This document shows, piece after piece, positions 1 to 26,406 of a stretch of DNA of 64,000 nucleotides. The notes beneath the pieces were generated by a model. The model was not told where the DNA came from, made no database searches, and saw only the letters and a program-made list of their open reading frames with translations. The DNA comes from Amoebidium appalachense (lineage: Eukaryota > Ichthyosporea). The position numbers and the translations under genes were made by a program. Every line of letters begins with the position of its first letter. Position 1 is the stretch's first letter. The stretch spans positions 5,456,001 through 5,520,000 of the forward strand of contig CAVNZM010000009.1 in assembly GCA_963693365.1 (NCBI GenBank), written 5' to 3'.

Positions 1-360
1 CTCTCCCTCTGCCACTCAGCCTCCCCCCTCCCTCCCCTCCCCCCCTCCCCCCCTGAAAAGGGGATCCCCGGGTCACCTTTAATGCAGCATGGCGCACTGC
101 ATGCAATACCACACCACCCTTAGAAGTGCCCTACCTACTGGCCTGCCGTGCACATCAACACAGCATGGCCACCATGCCCCACACACTGACAAGTTGGCCC
201 GTACCCGAGGTTATACACGAGGGTACACAATGACACACACGTACATGGCCACAAGCACACAACACAAAGGGTCAAACACGCATCACAAAGCCATGTGCAC
301 ATACACACAGACACAAGCACGCAAACACAAGTAAACACCCCTCCCCCTCCCCTCCCACGC

Positions 361-396
<36 letters not shown>

Positions 397-1081
397 ACGC
401 AAGGAGAGAGAGAAAGAGAGAGACATATACACCAGCACACCCACACTACATGCAGACACATACGTCCACAGACAAACAGACACAAACACACATAAGTCCA
501 CACCCATACCCACATGCACATGCACGTACACACGATACACACACACACACACAAACCCAGTCGAACACACAGATGAACTCACACACACAAGTCCACAGGC
601 AGCCACACACCAAGCCTCCCCCGCCCCCCCTCCTCACACACACCCACACGTCAACCCGGGCACGCGTGACATCACACACCCACGCCCACGCATCCACCCG
701 CACGCCCCTTCCCCTCACCCCCCCCTTCCCTTCCCCCCAGGCCCCTTCCCAAGAAGAAGAAAAAAAAAAAGAAAAAAAAAAAAAAAAGGGGGGGGGGGGG
801 GGGGGGGGGGAACACCGACATGCACAGACGTTCACACGGAACACACATCACACGGCTAACATGCAGACGCCCCCCCACCCGCCCCCCTCTCCCCTCTCAC
901 AGGGAGAGTAAAAAACAAACAAACAAACACACACCCACCTGGGCATAGTGCTTCTGGACTTGAGCCCGGCGGGTGAACGATGCAGAACAGCCGCTCACAA
1001 AGCACGTGAATATCTGTGGAAGGGAGAGGAGTCAGTGAGAGCATGGGTGATGAAACAGGAGTCATGAAAGTGGGCAAGTGG

Positions 1082-1174
<93 letters not shown>

Positions 1175-1508
1175 TGAGTGAGTGAGTGAGTGTGTGTGCG
1201 TGTTCGTGTGTGTCATGAATGCATGTGAGCAAGTTTAAGTATGCATAGGTGTGTGCGTGTATGTTCGTGTACTGGGTGTGTGTGTGTTTATCTGTATAGG
1301 CGTATGGGTAGAGTCTGCGAACGCATTCGTGAGTGATTGGTGTGTGTGTGTGTGCCTGTGTGTGTGTGTCTGTCTGACTGTCTGTCTGTGTGTGTGCGCG
1401 CGCGTGTGTGTGTGTGCCTGTGTGTGTCTGTCTGACTGTCTGACTGTCGGTCTGTGTGTGTGTGTGTGTGCGTGTGTGTGTGTGTGTGCCTGTGTGTGTC
1501 TGTCGGTC

Positions 1509-1549
<41 letters not shown>

Positions 1550-1550
1550 T

Positions 1551-1587
<37 letters not shown>

Positions 1588-1690
1588 CGCGCGCACACAC
1601 ACATGTGCATGTGTGTATGTGTGTGTGTCTGTGTCTGTTTGGTTGTGCATGTGTGTCCGTCCTGTCCGTGTGGGCATGCACGTGTTTGTC

Positions 1691-1777
<87 letters not shown>

Positions 1778-2041
1778 TGTGTGTGTTCAGGTGCACACCT
1801 GGGCCCGTGTGTGTGAGCGCGCATATTGATGGTGACTGTACGTGTAGATGGGTGTACACACCTGAAATCTTCACTTAAAGTGTATTCAGCTTGACACGTG
1901 CACGCAGGGAGAGGCACGTTGTGTTTGAGTATGGAAGGAGGCGAGGAAGGGAGGAGGGAGGGGAGGGGGGGGGGGGGGGGGAGGGGGGCGGGGAGAGAGG
2001 AGGAGGATCAGGAGGGGTGGGCACACATAGCAAGCCAACCG
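1..2041. repeat. Microsatellite-rich flank
   Basis: No gene is supported here. The stretch holds (CA)n-rich DNA (about 200-640), an A-run joined to a G-run (760-810), a long (TG)n tract (1081-1172), further (TG)n blocks with TCTG/GCGC interruptions (1330-1650), a (TG)n tract of about 75 bp (1695-1770) and a G-run (1965-1987). All long open frames are translated dinucleotide repeats (His-Thr or Val-Cys runs) and are not proteins. Confidence 0.8.
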
Positions 2042-2171
2042 CTAAATAAACGACACATGTGGAAAAGAAGCTTTCATTTGTGCTGCAACCAAACAGCCTG
2101 GCAGCTTTGGCTCCACAGGGTTGCCCGTTCAGAGTGCACACACCAACATGCAAGTAGCTGTGCGTGTGTGT

Positions 2172-2229
<58 letters not shown>

Positions 2230-2763
2230 ACCTGCCTTTTTCCTGTGTGGCTGCAAGGCGCTGTCCGTGTCCAGGGCAGGCAGAGGCAGGGAGGTGTCGA
2301 AGGAGGCCGTAGAGGCAGCACTAGACAGGTCGTCTGTGGACACGCTGAAGGGCAGCTCGTAGGACAGCGCAAGGAACGCCTCCTCCCCCGAGTACTCGGG
2401 GCCCTCCCCCCGCCTCTCTCTGCTGCTGGGCCCACGCAGCGCACGTGGCTTGCGCACGCCAAGAGGCCGCCGTGGGGGCGGGTCGAGGGCGCCAAAGAGC
2501 GACACAAGGCCGCCCGTGACGGGGCCGGGGGTCAGGTGGTCGCTGTTGCGTGTGCCGAAGAACGGCAGCTCGGCAAACCCCTGCGTGTGCGCGCTGGGCC
2601 CCAGCCGGCCCCTGCCCTCCTCCAGCCCGCCCGCCCTGGCCAGAGGGTGCGGGCCTGCAGGGGGCAGGGCCTGCAGAGGCAGGGTGGGTGTGTGCGTGCT
2701 ACCTGGGGGGTGTGTGCGTGTGGCCCTTGGGTCTGTTCCCGTAGCCAAGTCCCGGCTCCCCAT
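2042..2763 (-). CDS. Unidentified Ser/Pro-rich protein, two exons
   Basis: I do not recognise this protein. Two exons fit in phase. Exon 1 (2763-2232) starts with MGSRDLATGTD and ends in phase 1 at a donor GTGCAC that runs straight into a (TG)n tract. Exon 2 (2082-2042) follows acceptor TTGCAG, adds 12 residues and stops at TAG, giving about 190 aa. The first 45 residues are Pro/Thr-rich. The middle has a plausible folded or motif segment (GFAELPFFGTRNSDHL, then GGLVSLFGALDPPPRRPLGV), followed by an acidic/Ser stretch (STDDLSSAASTASFDTS) and a basic KK tail. The composition resembles a disordered regulatory protein. Upstream in-frame sequence stays open, so an earlier exon or start is possible. 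The (TG)n at 2163-2228 fills the intron. It lies on the same strand as the bZIP gene but ends independently. Confidence 0.5.
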
Positions 2764-3862
2764 TGTCCATGGTGGGGTGGCGGTGGGGTGCAAAGGCAGC
2801 GCTGGGCAGCAGAAGTTGCTGCCTCGGGGAGGAACTGGACTGTCGTGAGTACTGGCGGCCTCACGCTGAGGCCATCCCCCGGAGATTCCCGTCCTGGGGT
2901 GTGTGTATAAAAGTACGTTATGCGCGCGCACACACACGGTGACTGCCGTGTTGCACGGTGCTGTTGTGTCGAGGGACGGATCGTGATCGTAGTTTGATTA
3001 CGTGCGATCTGGCTTCGCAGCGAGGCTCAGTCTCCCAGCCGCTCCATGGCCCAGTGTGACTGTACGTGTGCGTTTTATTCGCGCAATTTAGGCCTCGCAT
3101 CCTTGGCCTCCCGTGTATGTGTACACACCAACTTTACAGGCCGTGTTATGCACACCCAAACCACCGCCCACAGTATCCCGGCATCCTCCGAACGAGTTCG
3201 AGCACAAGCCTCCATCGGGTGTGCCTGTACGTACCCTTGCCATGCCGCCATGATCAATGATCCATGATGGCCATGGATAGAGTCAACGATCGGGCATCAA
3301 GCTGTGGAACTTCATTTCACAACACGCGTGTATACGTGTGGTGCAAGAAAAAGAGTGGAGGAGCCTGCTGCCCTGTTAAGTTGTTATCTAGCAGCACACT
3401 TGTGCGAGTCTGGAGTAATACACAGCTGCAGCTGCAAGCCACACTATTCCACACTGCCAAGCACAACCAAGACAGGTAGCAGCTCGGTGCAGCTACGTTA
3501 ACCTTGCAGGGGGCTAGCAGGCTAAGCACTTTCAGCCCCGTGCAGAATGTTCTTCGGCCATAGCTCTGCCTTTGTGTGCAACTGTGTACTTGGCAAGTCT
3601 TGAAGCACACAACAAGTCCAGGCCAACCAGATCATTCGCAATGTTTTATTACTTGTCTTCAGTCGAGGTGCATTCAATGCCAGTCCTACACCCACCCAGC
3701 ATACTCCTTTCGTGTGGCAGGACATAAAAACAAAGATCTATCAGACGCGACAAACTGGTGCTGGGGACTATCCAGGACCACACCGCAAAAGCACATATGG
3801 CGCAAGAAATACGGAATATACGACTGTATGCTGCCTATTGTGTGCACCCAAAGGCCCGGGTG
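2764..3862. other. Spacer between two minus-strand genes
   Basis: No convincing exon was seen on either strand. It is presumably the 3' flank of the bZIP gene plus the promoter region of the small downstream gene. Base composition is fairly even and it lacks the long microsatellites seen elsewhere. Confidence 0.5.
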
Positions 3863-5493
3863 CTAGTGGTGGTGGGGCCTCCAGAAGCTGGCCCCGTAGC
3901 CCTGCGGGGGCAGCTGTGTGTCCCTGGCTGGCGACGGCTCGTCGGCCCAGGCTGCCGCCTGCTGCTCGCCGGCCCAGCTGCCTCCATACGAGCCCTCCCC
4001 AGGCCCTCGCCCCCCCGTGGGCCCCGACAGCTCGGACGGTGGCCGCCTTGGCGCCTTAATGGCTGGCTGGGCGGCCGGACTGTCCGAGGGCGGGGGCAGG
4101 TGGGGGTAGTGGGGGGAGGCATACTGCTGGTAGTCTTGCTTGGCCGGGGAGGGCTCCTGCGGGTAGGCCGCATACTGGCGGGCCTGGTCGGTGCCTGGCC
4201 CCGTGTGCTGCACCAGGGGCTGGCTGGGCGCCCGCAGACGCTGGCCCCAGTAGGGGTGGTCCCGCTGGCCCCGGCTGCCCGGGCGCTGGGGGTCGGCCAG
4301 GTCCACACTGGCACGGCGGGTCGAGGGCACGGGCTGGGGGGGCTGGCTATGCACACTCTGCTGCGACGCAAAGCGGTAGCGCTTGCTGGTGTGCTGCTCA
4401 TGGCCCTCAGCACTACCGTCTGCTTCGGGTCGACCCGGCCCGGACACTGCAACCAGTACCATGTAACTACAAGAATGCAGGGCCCTGCAGGCCAGGCAGT
4501 GAGAGGCAGGCGCAGCGCAGTGAGCCTGTCTGCCCATCTATTCACAGAGTACTACGTGCAAACAACCAACCGATGATGCACCAGACAGTGGGCCCCCGTG
4601 TCAAACAGTAGCGTAATTCGAAACAAGTGTCAAAGCGTTGTCTAGCTCAGTGTCAGACTTACAGCCGTTCGCACACCATAAGCCAAACATTCGCACACCA
4701 TAATCAGCAGCCCGCCAAACATTCACACACCATACTCAGCAGCCAGCCAAACATTCACACAGCATAATCAGCAACCAGCGAAACAAACATTCGAACACCA
4801 TGCTTAGCAACCAACAAAATATTTGCTCATGATTCTTAGCAACCAACCATACACACACACAATGATCAGCCAAAACACACCTGCAGGATAGGGGTCCGGG
4901 GGATCTGGCGACGCAGCCGGGGGGCTGAGCATGCTGGGTGCGGGGCTTGTTTTTGCATAGGCAAGGCCGTAGCTGTAGGGCACGGCACCGGCCGAGGCTG
5001 CGCGGGTGCGCAGGGCCAGCTGGTCCTGCACGGGCAGCGCCAGCAGCGGGTGGGGCCGGTACAGCTGCCAGCCAACACCTAGCGCCGCAGCAGCCGCCTG
5101 GCGAGCCTGCTGCAGCTCTGCGCGCAGCTGCTCGTGCTCGCGGCGCAGCTGGTCGTTCTCGAAGGTCAGCCGCTGGTTGCGCGCCCGAAGCTCGGCCAGC
5201 TCCCGCTGGTCGGCCTCGTGCCGCTCCTGCTTGCGCTCGCGGTACAGCCGCTGCTTGTGTGCCGCAGACAGCTTGGCCCGCGGCCCTCCGTCCTCGCCCG
5301 TCGTGGCCTCCTCGCCCTGCCCACGCCTCCGTCCCCCGGCACCGCGGCGGTTGTCGTCCGAAGAAGCGTCCTGCGGGTCGCTGGCTGGGGGGCGGGGCTG
5401 GCCGTGGCCGTTCTGCTCCTGCTGGCGGCACTGGCGTTGGGCGTGGGTGGGGCTGGGGCTGGCGGCGTCGCTCTGGTGCTCCCCATGGTTCAT
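3863..5493 (-). CDS. YAP/PAP1-like bZIP transcription factor, two exons
   Basis: Probable nuclear DNA-binding factor of about 398 aa. Exon 1 (5493-4881) starts MNHGEHQSD and carries the bZIP: a basic region with QRLYRERKQERH, close to the QRAFRERK signature of the fungal YAP/PAP1 class, then a leucine-zipper coiled coil (ELAELRARNQRLTFENDQL onward). The exon ends in phase 1 (GCA G|GTGTGT). Exon 2 (4446-3863) begins after TTGCAG, restores the frame and encodes a Pro/Gln/Tyr-rich tail ending WRPHHH with TAG. The nearly invariant Asn of bZIP basic regions (eight residues before the conserved Arg) is Ala here, with His two positions later, so DNA binding may be altered. The paired Cys-rich redox domains of Yap1/Pap1 are not evident. 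The intron is a decayed minisatellite anchored at the donor. Confidence 0.8.
4650..4880 (-). repeat. Donor-anchored degenerate minisatellite in the bZIP intron
   Basis: Reading the sense strand from the 5' splice site, GTGTGTTTTGGCTGATCATT is followed by about six diverged copies of a roughly 32-bp unit containing GTGTGAATGTTTGGCTG and GCTGAGTATG. The unit resembles the first 25 bases of the intron. Copies are more diverged than in other arrays in this window. Confidence 0.55.
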
Positions 5494-7050
5494 CCCTCCA
5501 CGTGGCCGCCCCTATTGAGGCATAGTGCGCTGAAGGCGCAGGCTGTTCATGAAAGCACCGTCGTGGTGGCAGTTTCGCCTGCGACGTAAAAAAGAGAAAA
5601 ACCCTTAGCTCCGTGGTATTTGCTGCTCACCAGACGCCCCCGGCGCTGGCGTAGATGTTAATTTTTTGTTTAACCGACCGGGCGCAGATAGCACTCGTCT
5701 ACAAGTACTTGTTATACTTGCCGAAGTTGTAGCTCGTGAACCGAGTTTCGCGATGCAAAACGGTGCGAAAGGATGTTTGGGTCACGCGAGAGTAGCAACG
5801 GTGGCCTACAAAGTGGTTGGAAAAAAGCCGTCAGAGCTAAAAAAAAAGGGGGGGGGTGCTTTGCCATATAAAAAGAAAACTTCACACGCTGACAAAACTA
5901 CGCAGAAAAATATAACAGGCAAGTGAAAGCGGCTGGGCCGCAGGGCCACTGGGCACAGAACACAGGTGTCAGGCTATAGCGGCAACCGGGCCTCGTTTGT
6001 GTGCCCCGGGCAGAATAATGATCCTCCCTGTTGGCGCCCAGCCTGGTAACCCCGCCTAAACCGCAGGCATGACTGCCAACCAACCAGGTGACCAAAATAA
6101 GAGTCAAGAAAGTCGAAACTCTTGATCGGCACTAGAGCTATATGCACTCTGGTGTGTTGGATACGCGTTAAATATTTATAAAGGTGTAAGTATTCCCCTT
6201 TTTTTTCCATATGCATGTGCTTTTAGTAATGAACATCACCGCATTGAGCAAAGCGAGGTGTACGAGGAAAAAGGGAGGGTTATGCGGGACCCAATAAGCA
6301 GTTTTCCAGCCGGGCGCCACCCTTCCAAGTTTGTGCCAGCTCCTGATTGGTTCAAGAAAAATAACCCGTTTATTTTCTTTAAAAAGGAAAACAAAGCACT
6401 ACACCTGGCAGAGGTATGTTATAGCTTCTTAGTATTGAATATATATTGTTTGCAGTACTTCGAATATTATCAGCCTAAGTATTAAGGAATGAACTTGTCT
6501 GGTAGTAGTTGAGCCACGTAGTTGAGGCTCTGAGCAAAGCCATGTGAGCCATTTCCTATGACTCTTCATCCTATGAGATCTGGGAGCCTCCAAATGGCTA
6601 TATATCACGCCAGTAGTTAACCATTTATTGTCATTAGCCCAAAATAGCTTAAGCGATCAATGGCCTTACCGCGTGTTCAGCAGGTGCCCACTCCGTCCAT
6701 GGAGCAGAGTAAAAAAAAAAAAAGGTTGCAGTCCCATTGCAAACTGTTCCAGTTGCTTTTAACAGGTATATGTAATCTACTGCGTATCATCCCCTCTGCA
6801 GGCCAGAACATTATTTTTTTTGGGTACTCAACGTGAACGAACGAGCTGATATCAAGCCGCAACGAAAAAAAGCCTGCTATAATGGCGTTTACGCTAAATT
6901 CAATTACACTCATTAGTGCCCCATTTATCATTGGCTAACGCACTAACAATCTGGATCCCCCAAGATCTAATGGTGTCATCAGTCTGTCAGCGTTTACTAA
7001 AAGCAGTTTTTTTGTCTTTATATTATTAGCAATTTCGAGTGTGACTTCAC
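5494..7050. other. Upstream region of the bZIP gene; no gene seen
   Basis: 5494-5700 probably holds the bZIP promoter and 5' UTR. Beyond it the DNA becomes AT-richer, with A-runs (5840, 5868) and no exon I can support. The 86-codon frame at 5666-5926 has unconvincing composition and no splice-consistent partner. Confidence 0.5.
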
Positions 7051-7111
7051 TTTCACTTCGATCTCTTAGCGGTCACGTCAACTTTTTTCCCCGATTCTTC
7101 ACCATGGCAGG

Positions 7112-7119
7112 TATATAAA
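7112..7119 (+). promoter_or_regulatory. Possible TATA box
   Basis: TATATAAA sits about 30 bp upstream of a pyrimidine-rich TTTCGTTTCTTCTTTTT stretch that could hold a transcription start. The open frame after it (7140-7394) has no recognisable domain. It may be the promoter of a transposable element or non-coding transcript. Confidence 0.3.
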
Positions 7120-8340
7120 GGCTTTCGTTTCTTCTTTTTGTGGTGGGAGGGAGTCCCACTCAGGGGAACGTGACTGCAGCGTGTGTGTGGTGTGGCCTGG
7201 TGTATTCCTACTGCTGTGAGAGTGTGGGGGCATCTCCCTTTCGCGGAGTTTCTCGCGATCGCTTGAGAAGTGGTTTCTTCAACGCCTGGTGGTCCACTGC
7301 AACCTATGGTAACTTCAACACGCTGTCTACGCTTCTACGCGACCTATTGGCGGTGGGCTGCTGCAACTTCTTCAGCTACTTCTGCGCTGCGTGAGTGGAG
7401 GGGCGGCTACTTGGTCGTCAGCATTCATTGCAAGTGACTGCCAGTCCTTAGCCTCCAGTCGTATGGCAATGACCGGGTTTGCTTGCATGCATTCTGTAAT
7501 TGCGTTTTTCTGTGTGTCCTGCCACAACTAGGCCACCTTATCAGAGAGCTAGATGCAGTTTCTCCGGGTTATCTAGGGGCCGGGCCCGTTGCAATTGGGA
7601 TTGTTTTTTAGCTCAGATTTGGTCTGCATTGCTCTTTTAGAGGCTGACTTGCTTGCTGTGTGCCTCGGTAGGTTTTGAGGGGGGCATGTTGGGAAGCAGC
7701 AGTAAGTAATGATGTCTTTTTGCGGAGTGTGGTCTGGTCAACATCGATGCATATGACTAGCTGGAGCAAACTAGTTTCACGCATACACGTACACTTAAGG
7801 CTTTGCCCGCTGGTGTCCTTTGTCACTTGTCGCTTTATTTCTATTACGTAGCTTTGGCTTTTCAGTTCTATTGGTGGTTATGTAGCCTGTGGCTGCACGT
7901 TGCCTTCATCAACCGATCAATAAAACCGAGTCAAAAGAAAAAGTTCATCATAGCTATATATATAGGCTACGTATAGTAGAATTGAAACCTGTACAATACA
8001 CCAAAAAAAACAACCGATGCTATTACGGACGATGTCGTACGTACGTACGTACCGTATATACATGTGGTCGTGCACTCGATCATGATCAATTCAATTCGAT
8101 CGATTGATGCATGCATGCATATATATGGTGACACGTTATTTATTGATGGAATCCAAATGGATATCATGTCCATATGCCTATGAGTTCCCGGCACCAAGCC
8201 TTCAAGGCCAACAGTTTGATCCACCCAACAAGGTACATATGTTGAAAACGACGTTCCAGGCCGATGTACATCATATGTAGAGATATGAAGCTTAAGTTTT
8301 GTGTTTTGTTCTTTTCCATTACATACAAACCATATGAAAT
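7120..8340. other. AT-rich spacer with a fragment of the dispersed repeat
   Basis: No protein is recognised. 7919-7947 contains AATAAAACCGAGTCAAAAG, a short minus-strand match to the repeat family at 8738 and 25770. 8036-8130 is a palindromic stretch of CGTACGTACGTA, GATCATGATC, TCGATCGA and GCATGCATGCAT that could form hairpins. Confidence 0.5.
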
Positions 8341-8343
8341 TAT

Positions 8344-8490
8344 ACTAGGGTGTATGATTATACTAGGGTGTATGATTATCTAGGGTGTATGATTATTTAG
8401 TAGGGTGTATGATTATTTACTAGGGTGTATGATTATTTACCAGCTGCAGGGTTGTGATTATTTAAGTCGTTCTAGGGTGTATGATCATTT
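8344..8490 (+). repeat. 18-20 bp minisatellite
   Basis: About seven copies of a unit containing AGGGTGTATGATTAT, spaced by 2-4 variable bases (ACT, CT, TTAGT, TTACT). The later copies carry TTTAAGTCGTT, which links the array to repeat block B at about 8790. Confidence 0.85.
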
Positions 8491-8737
8491 AAGTCGTTAT
8501 CTACCACACTTACCGATTTTGCAATTCTAACCCCTCCTTGTGATATACCTTGGAAATGTTTATTTTGGCGCTGTAACCTTTGTTTCCATTAATGTTTGTG
8601 CCACTTTTGTGCAGAACCTTTTTCTCGTTAACACTTAGATAGATGTATTTATTTATCTCAGATTATTCCGTTAGAATATTAGAAGACTGGCTCATTTAGA
8701 TAATCCTGATATTACGTCTATTGACTATCTGTATGTT

Positions 8738-8945
8738 TAACGTTTCTTTTGACTGGATTTATTCGACGGAAAGATATGTTTAACGAGTTTTCTAGGGTGT
8801 ATGATTATTTAAGTCGTTATCTCCTCCGTATCCGAGAGTGAGGTCTTTTGTATTTTCTTCTCCGAGATACCGGTGATATCTCGATGGCTAGCGCTTCTAT
8901 TTTGCTGAGCATATCAATAAAGTCATTACATATAAAAAAAGAAAT
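8738..8945 (+). repeat. Dispersed repeat family, copy 1 (blocks A-B-C)
   Basis: Three blocks recur elsewhere in the window. A is TTTCTTTTGACTGGATTTA plus CGGAAAGATATG. B starts AGGGTGTATGATTATTTAAG and runs through CTCCTCCGTATCCGAGAGTG to GATATCTCGATGGCT. C contains CAATAAAGTCATTACATA and an A-run. A reverse-oriented copy lies at 25537-25905. Block C looks like the polyadenylation end of a retroposed element (AATAAA plus A-run). I do not recognise the family. Confidence 0.7.
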
Positions 8946-10234
8946 TTCATTTTATTCTTGGACGACCCACCTTGAAGGTGGAGGGTTTTTGGGGATTCAA
9001 GCTATGACAGCTTCTGAGGCATACCTGCCATATTTGGCCTAAATGCACATTAATGTTCCAGGGACGAGCATAACTTTCTGCTGCAGACAAAGTATTTGAT
9101 TGGCCCGAGGAAATCAGACGCTGTGCAGTGTGCACCGTGCACCGTCACGTGGCTGCTCCTCACCTGCCAATGTTGCGCCATCGCTGCCGCACTCAGAACA
9201 CTACTGTAGTACGGTTAGCACTTGTTGGCACACAAACACACGGGTGTACACATCGATATCATGGAGATATGTATGTAGGCTACAAATGTCAGCTGCCCCC
9301 CTATTTAGGGTACCGCCGGACATTGAACACTGTGTGGCGTCCAACAGCCTGCCAGGTGGAATTCCCGGGGCTCAACGCAACAAGTACTAGTACTCGCCGT
9401 GTTACATTTGAACACACACACGTGCACCTTGCCGGCCAGCCAAGTATCGCTTAGTGTGGCTTCACTGACCCAACCAAACACGGGGTCGACGGTGCCGGTG
9501 CGACTATATATATATTAATATTAGTGACAGAAATTTGGCTAATATACATAATAGGCGCCTTTCCGGAACCACGCCCCTCGTCGGCCCTTGTTCTCACCGT
9601 GCATGCCTGCCCCCTCTTCGAGCTCCTCCCCCCCCCCCCCTCCCCCCCCTCCCCCCTTTCCCTCCCCCGCCCCCCCCCCTCCCCACCCACCGTGACACGA
9701 ACACCCGCACATGTACACGTGCACACACAGGTGTACACACACACATGTGTCCTCCGGCCCGGGCTACTCTGTGACTCTGACCCTTTATGAACTGCCTTGA
9801 ATTGATTGGGTCGCACGTGTACATACACACGTGGCTGGCCTGCGCAGCTGCAGCAGCACTGGCACTCGGCCTTCCACTTCAATTCGGCCTGGACACCCTG
9901 CAAGAGTACTTCTTGGTCCAAGCCGGTGGCGATTTATTTGTGGCCCAGCATCGATTGGCAAGAGCACAAGCACTGAAACTATCTGAGCTGCTATCATGAT
10001 TTTAGGAAAATTGCAATTGTTGACAACCACCATTATTACTAGGACTGTGCATTCACCGATGAAACGTGCATGGGCATGCACCGGTACGATACCCTGCCCG
10101 TCTCCGGCACGGGGCCTGATGCAGGCAAGCCAACTGCCTTTTCATTCAGCCCGCCCACCAGTGCCACCCAACAGTGCACGACCACCACGGCTGCACAGTC
10201 ACACCCAATTACTGATCATTACTGGCCGTGCCAC
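8946..10234. other. 3' flank of the homoaconitase gene
   Basis: No supported gene. It includes a C-rich tract (9628-9680), short CA stretches and a minus-strand open frame near 9800-9920 that could be a stray exon, with nothing to connect it to. 10000-10234 is presumably the homoaconitase 3' UTR and terminator. Confidence 0.45.
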
Positions 10235-25376
<15,142 letters not shown>

Positions 25377-25536
25377 CGTCAAAGAAGCAGCCCGGACCAC
25401 CCCCCGTTCACACAGCCCTGTCCACACAGACTGATGTTTGAAGTCTGCGAGTCGATGAGCCATGTGGCCTGGCAGCAATCCCCATAGAACATACGCGGAC
25501 CATTGATATGGTTGGGTAGTAACCAGCGTCCGCAAT
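25377..25536. promoter_or_regulatory. Upstream region of homoaconitase
   Basis: Immediate 5' flank of the homoaconitase start codon, ending at the dispersed repeat. I see no distinct promoter motif. Confidence 0.35.
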
Positions 25537-25910
25537 TTTTTCTTTTATAATGACTTTATTGTTATACTCAGTTACTGGATAACTCGTGAAGTTTTTATTG
25601 TCTTCTCCGTATGCCGTGCCTACCACCTACTGAGGCGGTGTCTCCTTTTTTTTTTTTTTTCTTTTTTTTTTTTTTCTTAAAAGGGCCGCCTAAGTAGATG
25701 TTAAAACGTCGCACGTGCGGCAACACATCAGTACGTGTTAGATGCCGTGCATACTTGCATATCTTTCCGTTGAATAAATCCAGTCAAAAGAAAAAGCAAA
25801 ATAGGAGCCATCGAGATATAACCGATATCTCGGAGAAGAAAACACAAAAGCCCTCACTCTCGGATACGGAGGAGATAACGACTTGCATAATCATACACCC
25901 TTTGAGTCTC
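25537..25910 (-). repeat. Dispersed repeat family, copy 2 (blocks B-A...C, reverse strand)
   Basis: On the minus strand, block B (from about 25905, with AGGGTGTATGATTATGCAAG) is followed by block A (TTTCTTTTGACTGGATTTAT at about 25790-25770). After a 200-bp insertion containing a long T/C tract comes block C (CAATAAAGTCATTATAAAAG at about 25563-25545). The block order differs from copy 1 (A-B-C), so the parent element is longer or tandem. Confidence 0.65.
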
Positions 25911-26406
25911 GAGATAAGATACCCACTAGCCAGACACTTGCAACCATGGTTGACTATATCGATTTATGTGTGAACCATGTTTAATTGCAGTGAAATGTCG
26001 ACACCAATATCTGCAGAGGATGCATAGAACGCAGCCAGCCTGCCAGGCAGGTTTTCTGGGTTCTGAAAAATTGCGCTAGGGGGTTATATTTACATCATGA
26101 AGCCAATCACTGAAAAGGGCGGGTTCTCAGAACCAATCATCGTCTTGCCCAGTTCGTATTGGCAAATAGAGTGTTGAATCTAATTTTCACCTAATTTGGT
26201 AGGCAGACTTACGCTACAGTACACAGACGGCACACTCGGACCGGCACCATGCACGGCGAAAAGCACACGCACGCACGCGCACACGTACACACAGTAACAC
26301 AAACGTGCACATGCACATCAAGGTGACACTGGTACGTACATACATAATATCATATACCCCGTAAGCGACAAGTGGGAACCAACCCCACAGGCGTCGGACC
26401 AAACCG
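25911..26406. other. 5' flank of the retrotransposon
   Basis: AT-richer DNA without a gene, then a CA-rich stretch (26265-26315) and the presumed 5' UTR of the non-LTR element up to its first ATG at 26407. Confidence 0.4.

Noticed and set aside
1081-1900. Long open frames of His-Thr or Val-Cys repeats
   Set aside because: They are translations of (TG/CA)n microsatellites in all frames on both strands. The same pattern recurs at 11831-12390, 15398-17000, 19320-20140, 21642-22130, 31600-31840, 36911-37570 and 49030-49700, without splice or domain support.
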